12,995 nt of DNA, taken from contig JALGTI010000142.1 in assembly GCA_029821455.1 (NCBI GenBank), forward strand, positions 1 through 12,995, read 5' to 3'. Under the pieces are notes generated by a model. It was not told where the DNA came from. It saw nothing but the letters and a program-made list of their open reading frames with translations, and did not search any database. Source of the DNA: Candidatus Zipacnadia bacterium (GTDB lineage Bacteria > Armatimonadota > Zipacnadia > Zipacnadales > Zipacnadaceae). Shown piece after piece: positions 6,869-12,387 of the stretch. A program made the position numbers and the translations under genes. Position 1 is the first letter of the stretch; every line of letters starts with the position of its first letter.

Positions 6869-7495
6869 CTAGTCGGAGGTCTCTGCTGCGGGAATAGCGG
6901 CACGAGGCGGCCCGTCAAACATCACGACCTCCCCGTACTTCGACTTGCGGCCGGGGATAGTAAACTTGCTTTTGCCGTTGATCAGTATACCCATCAGACA
7001 TGCTAACTTGTGTTCCTCGGCCAGCTTGCGAATCTCTTCGTCACGCATATTCTTGTAGACGATACAGAGCACTCCGGGGTACTCTTCATAGGTCCGGTCT
7101 ATCATTCTCATCAAAGGCTCCGGACAGCCCAGCGGTCCCTCTGCGAAGACTGTGATCTTCACAGGCGCGTCCTCAGGCCCCCTCGGCTCTGGCAGCTTGG
7201 CCTCTGGTCCAAAAGCCGGTGCGCTCACCTCCTCCTCGGTCACTTCAACCCCCTCGACAGGCTCCGGCTCGGGTAGATTGTCGGGGTCGAGGCCAGCCGC
7301 CACCAGTTCCTGCTCGATGGCGGCAAAGAAATCTTCGACACTATAGCCAGGCATATCTACTGGCGCAGAGACAAACACTTGCCGTTCATAGCCACGCAAT
7401 ATGTCACGCGGCGTGAAGCCCAGTGCCCAGTGGACCACTATCGCCACCACCAGCAATACTCCCGCCACAATCCCAAGCTTGGCAACCCTCGACAT
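6869..7495 (-). CDS. Membrane-anchored thioredoxin-fold protein, paralogue 1 (module at N-terminal side)
   Basis: A 208-residue protein with one N-terminal TM segment (8-25) after Arg and Lys, so the body should face outward. A thioredoxin-like domain covers about 106-197: a beta strand VKITVFA, then GPLGCPEPLM where CXXC would be, then VLCIVYKNM, an alpha helix, and LMGILINGK in the place of the usual PTLVINGK. There is no CXXC. C124 and C166 are conserved in the neighbouring paralogue. Between anchor and domain, residues 49-79 form a helical, acidic, Pro-rich module (PGYSVEDFFAAIEQELVAAG...) that the paralogue carries at its C-terminus instead. GGGAGG lies upstream of the ATG. It follows a truncated PHP gene in the same transcriptional direction. 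Redox or chaperone roles are guesses. Confidence 0.75.
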   Translation of the reverse strand: MSRVAKLGIVAGVLLVVAIVVHWALGFTPRDILRGYERQVFVSAPVDMPGYSVEDFFAAIEQELVAAGLDPDNLPEPEPVEGVEVTEEEVSAPAFGPEAKLPEPRGPEDAPVKITVFAEGPLGCPEPLMRMIDRTYEEYPGVLCIVYKNMRDEEIRKLAEEHKLACLMGILINGKSKFTIPGRKSKYGEVVMFDGPPRAAIPAAETSD

Positions 7496-7868
7496 AGCAG
7501 CATCCCTCCCGGTTACGTAGTTGCCTCACTCCAGATAACACATATCATTGCAATTGTGGTTCCTGCCTGTTATTATGGTAGACGGTTCAGGTCTACTAGT
7601 TGACTGAGTTCAATGCCGGCTGCGGCCATCAGCCTGCGACAATACCTGCTATTGCCCACCGCCTCGACATAGCGTGCGCCACTGCCCGCAATGAACTTGA
7701 TCCCGGCGGCCCTGAAGATTGCGAGCACGGCGTTGTATTCGCACGTGAACTGTTCAATGCTGAGGGCGGGGAATGCTCGATGTATCGGCGCGTAAAGCTC
7801 AAAGGCCACTTCCCGCTCGAACATACGGGAGACCATGTCGTGCAAGCGTTCGCGCGGCAGCTCAGCCG
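7421..7868 (-). repeat. Tandem duplication, unit 1 (partner 8539-8986, offset 1118 bp)
   Basis: These bases align without gaps to 8539-8986. They cover the start of the thioredoxin-fold gene, the 77-bp spacer and the 3' third of the PHP-like gene. With a 135-bp indel inside the thioredoxin-fold gene, homology continues on the left to 6907 (partner 8160). Identity is uneven. I count 4 mismatches in 75 bp at the gene start and 3 in 77 bp in the spacer, but about 13 in 60 bp at 7621-7680 within the PHP part. Confidence 0.9.
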
Positions 7869-7869
7869 G
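7573..7869 (-). pseudogene. Truncated PHP-like gene (C-terminal third only)
   Basis: This fragment encodes about 98 residues, from PAELPRERLHDM to VDLNRLP, and matches the C-terminal part of the intact PHP-like protein at 8691-9446 at roughly 81 of 98 positions. The N-terminal two thirds, including the HxH motif, are gone. The break is at 7860-7869, where sequence switches to a flavodoxin 3' relic. The frame is open with no stop and continues upstream to the stop of paralogue 2 at 7924, in the same frame. A TTG at 7845 and an ATG at 7836 could serve as starts, but no ribosome binding site is obvious. The lack of internal stops suggests that the truncation is younger than the duplication. A short functional product is not excluded. 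Confidence 0.8.
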
Positions 7870-7927
7870 AGAATGCCGTAAGCTGGGGCGCAGCGTGGCG
7901 GAGTCAGCGGTTAGATTGCTTGGCTAG
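7860..7927 (+). pseudogene. Relic of a second flavodoxin gene (3' end only)
   Basis: Bases 7869-7931 align without gaps to 5510-5572, the end of the intact flavodoxin gene, at 49 of 63 positions. The frame is kept through a TAG stop at 7925-7927: the relic reads ECRKLGRSVAESAVRLLG against ECRKLGRSVAELAVRLFG. The stop overlaps the stop of paralogue 2 on the other strand. The first ten bases (7860-7869, GCTCAGCCGG) are similar in both the flavodoxin (GCTCGGCTGG) and the PHP gene, which marks the join point. Confidence 0.8.
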
Positions 7928-8613
7928 TTGGTGGCGCCCTGCTCTGGGGTGCCTTCCTCACTGCCAGATGGCGCAGGACCAGCCTGTTGCTCAGTCGTTT
8001 GCTCAGCTTCTTCGGCAGGCTCCGGCTCGGGGAGGTGATCGGGATCAAGGCCGGCTGCTACCAACTCCTGCTCAATGGCGGCCTCGAAGTCTTCGGCAGT
8101 GTAACCGGGCGAACCGTGCATAGGGACCAGTTCTTGTCCTTCTGTGGGTGTAGGACAGGGCGGCCCGTCAAACATCACGACCTCCCCGTACTTTGACTCG
8201 CGGCCCGGGATAGTGAACTTGTTCTTCCCGTTGACCAGCACGCCCATGAAACAGCCTATCTTGTGTTCCTCGGCCAGCTTGTGAATCTCTTTGTCCCGCA
8301 TATCCTTGTAGACGATATGCAGCACGCCAGGGTATTGCTCATAGGCATTGTCTATCAGGTCCATCAGTGGCTGCGGGCAACCAATGGGGCCCGCTGCGAA
8401 CACAGTCAACTCTACCGGCGCGTCCTCCGGCCCCATCGCGTCTGGTAGCTCAGCTACTCGTGCCAGTTCGGGGTCGAACACGTCCTTCCACATGAATTCA
8501 GGCTCATAACCGTGCAACACGTCTCCCAGCGAGTAATCCAGTGCCCAGTGCACCACTATGGCCACCACGAGCAATACTCCCGCAACAATCCCAAGCTTGG
8601 CAACCCTCGACAT
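7924..8613 (-). CDS. Membrane-anchored thioredoxin-fold protein, paralogue 2 (module at C-terminus)
   Basis: A 229-residue paralogue of the protein at 6869-7495. Its first 25 residues, including the TM anchor, are identical. The thioredoxin-like domain (about 61-152) matches at roughly 71 of 92 positions. It again lacks CXXC and keeps C79 (GPIGCPQP) and C121 (IGCFMGVLVNGK). The helical module PGYTAEDFEAAIEQELVAAG... is at 169-199, after the domain. This is where a terminal helix of a thioredoxin fold would be expected, so this order is likely ancestral (inference). The tail after 200 is low-complexity, rich in Glu, Gln, Gly and Pro. GGGAGG precedes the ATG by nine bases. It lies 77 bp after the PHP-like gene and probably shares its transcript. 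Confidence 0.75.
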   Translation of the reverse strand: MSRVAKLGIVAGVLLVVAIVVHWALDYSLGDVLHGYEPEFMWKDVFDPELARVAELPDAMGPEDAPVELTVFAAGPIGCPQPLMDLIDNAYEQYPGVLHIVYKDMRDKEIHKLAEEHKIGCFMGVLVNGKNKFTIPGRESKYGEVVMFDGPPCPTPTEGQELVPMHGSPGYTAEDFEAAIEQELVAAGLDPDHLPEPEPAEEAEQTTEQQAGPAPSGSEEGTPEQGATN

Positions 8614-8986
8614 AGCAGCATCCCTCCCGGTTACGTAGTTGCCTCACTGCAGATAACACATATCATCGCAATTGTGGTTCCTGCCTGCTATTATGGTACA
8701 CGGTTCAGGTCCACCATTTGACTGAGTTCAATGCCGGCCGCGGCCATCAGCCTACAGCAGTACCTGGTATTGCCTACAGCCTCGGCCGAGCGCGCACCAC
8801 TGCCGGCGACGAATTTGACCCCGGCAGCCCTGAAGATAGACAGGACGGTTGCGTATTCGTGAGTGAACTGCTCAATGCTGAGGGCTGGGAATGCTCGTTG
8901 TATCGGCGCGTAAAGCTCAAAGGCCACTTCGCGCTCGAACATGCGCGAGGCCATCTCGCGCAATCGGGCTCGGGGCAGCTCAGCCG
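8539..8986 (-). repeat. Tandem duplication, unit 2 (partner 7421-7868)
   Basis: This is the second copy of the duplicated block. Here the PHP-like gene continues intact to the right of 8986, so this unit keeps the original PHP junction. Confidence 0.9.
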
Positions 8987-9446
8987 GTGTCACCCCGGCT
9001 GGGAATTGACCCAGATTGAACGGACGAGCCAGCACATCTACCAGGGGATTATCAATTGCATTTAGGTAGCAGTCAAACAGATTGTCCAGGAACTGCTCCT
9101 GGCGAGCTGGTACCTCCATATCCACGCCCCGGCACTGCCCTCCCAGGGACGCTAGCACTAGGGCGAACTGGCGCGCCGCCGGCGAACTGATGCCTATGTT
9201 GCCATCCGTGCTGGTAATATCCACGTCCGCAGCCGCTATCACCTTTACGTGACTTCGCTCATTAGCTCGCCGGATGGCCGCCAGGCGGTCCGGCAGGTCG
9301 GCTTCGTCGTAGTGAAAGCGAACAGCGATCGCCACGCACTCCAGCCCGATGGCTTCGGCGGCGCGCACACAGTCGCCCAGGCTGTCCTGGCCGCCAGACA
9401 GGTTTGTATGCACGTGAGCGTCATAGGCTAGCGGGCGCATCGCCAT
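8691..9446 (-). CDS. PHP-superfamily-like protein with incomplete metal site
   Basis: A 251-residue protein that begins like a PHP-domain phosphoesterase: YDAHVHTNLSGGQDSLGDCVRAAEAIGL, with H11 and H13 of the HxH motif. Further along the fold is recognisable but ligands differ. The usual TDH after the second strand reads AVRFHYDE, the glutamate strand reads AAADVDI, and the C-terminal SDAH-like site reads GSGARSAEAVGNTRYC. PHP proteins normally bind two or three metals to hydrolyse phosphoesters; loss of these ligands suggests altered or lost catalysis. It starts 17 bp after pcm on the same strand, so translation is probably coupled. ATGs at 9446 and 9440 are both possible starts; I kept the first. 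A truncated copy lies at 7573-7869. Confidence 0.75.
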   Translation of the reverse strand: MAMRPLAYDAHVHTNLSGGQDSLGDCVRAAEAIGLECVAIAVRFHYDEADLPDRLAAIRRANERSHVKVIAAADVDITSTDGNIGISSPAARQFALVLASLGGQCRGVDMEVPARQEQFLDNLFDCYLNAIDNPLVDVLARPFNLGQFPAGVTPAELPRARLREMASRMFEREVAFELYAPIQRAFPALSIEQFTHEYATVLSIFRAAGVKFVAGSGARSAEAVGNTRYCCRLMAAAGIELSQMVDLNRVP

Positions 9447-9463
9447 CTTCTATGCGGAGCTTT

Positions 9464-10117
9464 TCACCAGCCATACTCGCCGATCAGTGGAACGAACACA
9501 CAGCCGATGCTATCGCTGACCTCCAACTCGCCCCGGCGCTTGACGCAGACCTTGCACTGCTGAATACTGCGGTCACCGATGGGAGCCACCAGGCGCCCGC
9601 CCTCGACTAGTTGGTCACTGAGCGGCTGGGGAACCCGGGGGGCGGCGGCAGCCACGATGATGCGGTCAAAGGGTGCCGCCGGCGGATAGCCCAGCGTGCC
9701 ATCGCCGCAGATTATCGTCACATTATCATAGCCTACTTCGGCCAGCGTCCGCCTGGCGCGCTCAGCTAGCTCCGCGACTATCTCAACGGCGTATACTTGC
9801 TTACACAGCCGGGACAGCACCGCCGCCTGATAGCCAGAGCCTCCCCCTACCTCCAGAACCTTGTGTTCCGGCTTCACCTTCAGCAACTCAATCATAAAGG
9901 CGACTATATACGGCTGAGAGATGGTCTGACCGCAACCGATAGACAGGGCGCGGTCGTCATAGGAGGCGTGCCGTTGGTCGGCAGGTACAAATCTATGGCG
10001 GGGCACCGTCTCCATTGCCGCCAGGATGGCCTGCTCGCGGATTCCACGCCCCCCCAGGTCCCGCTGCACCATCCTGCTGCGCTCCTGCGCGTATGCGTCG
10101 CTGGCCTTTTGGCTCAT
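9464..10117 (-). CDS. pcm: Protein-L-isoaspartate O-methyltransferase
   Basis: This cytoplasmic repair enzyme methylates L-isoaspartyl residues in damaged proteins, using S-adenosylmethionine, so that they can revert to aspartate. The 217-residue product shows the family motifs: REQAILAAMETVPRHRFVP (27-45), the substrate-site GCGQTISQPYIVAFM (61-75), the SAM-binding VLEVGGGSGYQAAVLS (87-102; usually VLEIGTGSGYQAA), AVEIVAELAERAR and VTIICGDGTLGYP. I chose the ATG at 10117, which matches normal family length and has a long purine-rich ribosome binding site (GGGGAGGAAGGG). The frame stays open to 10249 without family similarity and would run into the neighbouring divergent gene. It heads the minus-strand run pcm, PHP-like, thioredoxin-fold. 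Confidence 0.95.
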   Translation of the reverse strand: MSQKASDAYAQERSRMVQRDLGGRGIREQAILAAMETVPRHRFVPADQRHASYDDRALSIGCGQTISQPYIVAFMIELLKVKPEHKVLEVGGGSGYQAAVLSRLCKQVYAVEIVAELAERARRTLAEVGYDNVTIICGDGTLGYPPAAPFDRIIVAAAAPRVPQPLSDQLVEGGRLVAPIGDRSIQQCKVCVKRRGELEVSDSIGCVFVPLIGEYGW

Positions 10118-10223
10118 TTGCCCTTCCTCCCCTTCCCCCATATGTCTCTGACTTAGAGCAGGTTTCTTGCCCTCGGCTGGCGAAAAGCATAGTAGAAGCG
10201 AACAATCCACTAAACCCAACCAC

Positions 10224-10232
10224 GGAGGTGAT
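10224..10232 (+). promoter_or_regulatory. Near-perfect ribosome binding site deciding a TTG start
   Basis: GGAGGTGAT is fully complementary to the 16S rRNA 3' end and sits five bases before TTG 10238. It fixes the start of the SpoIIE-type phosphatase at a TTG; the first in-frame ATG would cut into the membrane domain. Confidence 0.8.
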
Positions 10233-10237
10233 ACCTG

Positions 10238-11623
10238 TTGCTGCGCCAATCAGCCCCTGCCGCGACAGACAGAGGCGAAAGCCTGGGCGCGGGCACTGAC
10301 ATCATCGTCTTCATTTTCAGGGTGGCACTGATCGTGGTCTTGGCCATCTGGCCCAGCTTTGGACAGATGGGTAGGCATACGCCGCCGGCTATGCGCATTG
10401 CCCTGTTCGTGGCCCTGACATACACCTTATATGTGGCCATCGGTTGGTACATCACCAGCAGGCAGTCCCTAGCCATCCGGCCTTTGCTGCTGCAGCGGCC
10501 ACTGGCCATTATCGTGGATCTGGTTTTCATTACAGTTGTGCTTGTCAGTGTCTTCCCAAATATGGAAGCCAGCCGCGTAGAATTCTTACGAGAATACTAT
10601 GTTACATTCTATCAACTCTACTACATCGTCATCATAGTCGCGGCCGTCTGGTACCAACTGCCCGGAGCGATTCTAACAGCCCTGGCCTCGATAGTATTGT
10701 GGTCATACGTCTGGGCAGTAATGAATCCCCCGGCCATCTGGCCACCCACTCCGTCCCTCGACCTCATCTGGAGCAGTGGCGCGCTGTTTATGCTCCTGAT
10801 TGCGCTTGCCGCCGGCCTCCTGGCCACCGCTATGACCCGTGAGAGCCACCGGGCTGCCCAGATGCATCAAGAGCTATTGCTAGCCCGCCGGCTGCAAGAT
10901 GCCATGCTGCCAGTTGTGTTGCCTGTGGTACCAGGCTTTGACGTAGGCATCGCGTTTCAGCCGGCGCGACTCATCGGCGGCGATCTGTACGACCTGATGG
11001 AGCTCGGCCAGGACCAGTTCCTGGTCTGTGTGGGCGATATGGCTGGCAAGAGCGTCTACGGCCTGGTTCACCTCTCCCTGGTACATTCGTACGTGCGCGC
11101 TGCTGCCCGCCAGGGAATGAGGCCGGCCCAGATCGCCACTCATGTCAACCGCTATGCGTATGACACGCTCCAGCCCGATAGCTACGCCTCCTTATTAGTC
11201 GGCATCCTTGACGCGCCCGCAGGCATATTCACCTTCGCCAATTGCGGCCATCTTCCTCCCTTGTTCCTGCCCAGAGCAGACGAAGAGGGCGCGACAGAGC
11301 TTTCCGGGGGGGGGACGGTCATAGGGGGGGTGCCTGATCCCCAATACACCGAGTCCCAGGCCGTGATGGAGCCGGGCGACGCCGTCCTGATATATACTGA
11401 CGGGGTCTCGGAGGCACGCAATCGGCGCAGGCAGCTATTCGGCTGGAAAGGCATCAAAGAGGTGGCCACCACTGCGGGGCCTCAGGCCCAGGAGGTCGCC
11501 GAACAGGTCCTGGTGGCTTCACAGAGCTTTTCCGCCCAGGCAGGCGTAGATGATGCCACCATCCTGGTCTTTCGCCGCACAGGAGTACAGGACACTGGAA
11601 CCCACGCCGGACCCAACCGTTGA
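10238..11623 (+). CDS. Membrane PP2C/SpoIIE-type serine phosphatase
   Basis: A 461-residue membrane-bound protein phosphatase of the RsbU/SpoIIE type, which typically dephosphorylates anti-anti-sigma factors or other signalling partners. Six hydrophobic spans lie at about 22-40, 52-72, 87-106, 122-142, 143-161 and 177-199. A short coiled-coil linker (about 200-225, ending ARRLQDAMLP) leads to the catalytic domain. Metal-binding motifs are in order: GGDLYD (247-252), GDMAGKS (266-272; the usual last residue is Gly), NCGHLPPL (335-342), IYTDGVSEARN (385-395) and DDATI (438-442). Start is TTG with a near-perfect ribosome binding site. No anti-sigma or STAS gene is in view, so the target is unknown. 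The MEKHLA/7TM-like sensor part may sense membrane state (inference). Two poly-G tracts lie in the coding sequence near codons 356-364. Confidence 0.9.
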   Translation: MLRQSAPAATDRGESLGAGTDIIVFIFRVALIVVLAIWPSFGQMGRHTPPAMRIALFVALTYTLYVAIGWYITSRQSLAIRPLLLQRPLAIIVDLVFITVVLVSVFPNMEASRVEFLREYYVTFYQLYYIVIIVAAVWYQLPGAILTALASIVLWSYVWAVMNPPAIWPPTPSLDLIWSSGALFMLLIALAAGLLATAMTRESHRAAQMHQELLLARRLQDAMLPVVLPVVPGFDVGIAFQPARLIGGDLYDLMELGQDQFLVCVGDMAGKSVYGLVHLSLVHSYVRAAARQGMRPAQIATHVNRYAYDTLQPDSYASLLVGILDAPAGIFTFANCGHLPPLFLPRADEEGATELSGGGTVIGGVPDPQYTESQAVMEPGDAVLIYTDGVSEARNRRRQLFGWKGIKEVATTAGPQAQEVAEQVLVASQSFSAQAGVDDATILVFRRTGVQDTGTHAGPNR

Positions 11624-11649
11624 CCTCACGGTGCCTAGCGAGGGACAGA

Positions 11650-12276
11650 TTAGCGGATGGTGCGCAGCAGACCCACGACCTTACCGACTATTTGCACATC
11701 GGAGACACGAATCGGTTCCATCGTGGCATTTGCAGGGCGCAGTTCGATATGATCCGAATGCACATAGAGACGCTTGACGGTGGCCTCGTCCTCGACCAGG
11801 GCGACCACCACATCACCGTTGTCCGAGCTTTCTTGCTTGTTGACGATCAGCATATCACCATCCAGGATACCGGCCTCTATCATACTGTCGCCCTCGACCC
11901 GCAGTACGAACAAATCGTCGCCGGCAAACATATCACCGGGAAGCGGCGCCATTGTCTCAATATTCTCGACGGCAAGCAACGGCTGGCCAGCGGCAACCCG
12001 ACCGACGATCGGCACATAGCGCGCCGCCTGGCTGCCGGGGTGTGTCTTGGCCCCGGCCGGGCGCAGCGCCCGCGTCTTGCTTGAGTCCTTTTCAAGGTAG
12101 CCGCCATCTACCAGGGCATTGATGTGAAAAAACACACTGGAGGGCGAGGACAGTCCCACAGCCTCGCCGATCTCGCGCACCGTGGGCGGGTAGCCACGCT
12201 CGTTGACAGTGCGAGTGATATAGTCCAGTATGGCACGTCTGCGTGGGGTTAGTTCTGTCCGTCTTTCCCTTGGCAT
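11650..12276 (-). CDS. lexA: LexA repressor, SOS response
   Basis: This is the SOS regulator that represses DNA-damage genes until RecA filaments trigger its self-cleavage. The 208-residue product has an N-terminal winged helix (about 10-65, with YPPTVREIGEAVGLSSPSSV as the helix-turn-helix). The cleavage site is A96-G97 in GRVAAGQP, the catalytic Ser131 is in EGDSM and Lys168 is in EATVKRL. All are intact, so it should be autocleavable. I chose the ATG at 12276. The frame is open to 12345, but that would place the start inside the -35 box. AGGAGG lies 11 bases upstream, with a closer GAGG at six. It converges with the phosphatase gene, 26 bp apart, without an evident terminator. Confidence 0.95.
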   Translation of the reverse strand: MPRERRTELTPRRRAILDYITRTVNERGYPPTVREIGEAVGLSSPSSVFFHINALVDGGYLEKDSSKTRALRPAGAKTHPGSQAARYVPIVGRVAAGQPLLAVENIETMAPLPGDMFAGDDLFVLRVEGDSMIEAGILDGDMLIVNKQESSDNGDVVVALVEDEATVKRLYVHSDHIELRPANATMEPIRVSDVQIVGKVVGLLRTIR

Positions 12277-12316
12277 GAGAGGCCTCGCCTCCTGTCCAGT
12301 CGGTCTGTTTCTCGTC

Positions 12317-12345
12317 ATCATAGCAGATTCGCCAGAATTTGTCAA
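12317..12345 (-). promoter_or_regulatory. Sigma-70-type promoter of lexA
   Basis: Reading the minus strand there is TTGACA (12345-12340), a 17-base spacer, and TATGAT (12322-12317): a consensus -35 and a one-mismatch -10. Transcription would start near 12310, about 34 bases before the lexA ATG. Confidence 0.85.
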
Positions 12346-12356
12346 ACATAGGTTCG
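12343..12356. promoter_or_regulatory. Putative LexA operator (SOS box)
   Basis: On the minus strand the sequence is CGAACCTATGTTTG, matching the Gram-positive-type SOS box CGAAC-N4-GTTCG at all but one base of the half-sites. It overlaps the lexA -35 box, as expected for autorepression. It also lies between the divergent lexA and methyltransferase genes, so it could act on both. Confidence 0.7.
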
Positions 12357-12387
12357 AGTTTATCGGAACAAGAGGTGCTTGTCCAGG

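Noticed and set aside
10160..10205. TTGCCC...CATAGT as a promoter for the phosphatase gene
   Set aside because: The spacer is only 15 bases and both boxes are weak; similar matches are expected by chance.
11624..11649. CCTC...GAGG as a terminator between the phosphatase gene and lexA
   Set aside because: Four pairs with a 12-base loop and no T tract are not enough.
12352..12369. GTTC-N10-GAAC inverted repeat as the LexA operator
   Set aside because: Only the outer four bases pair and the spacing fits no known SOS box; the GAAC-N4-GTTT site at 12343-12356 is better placed and better matched.
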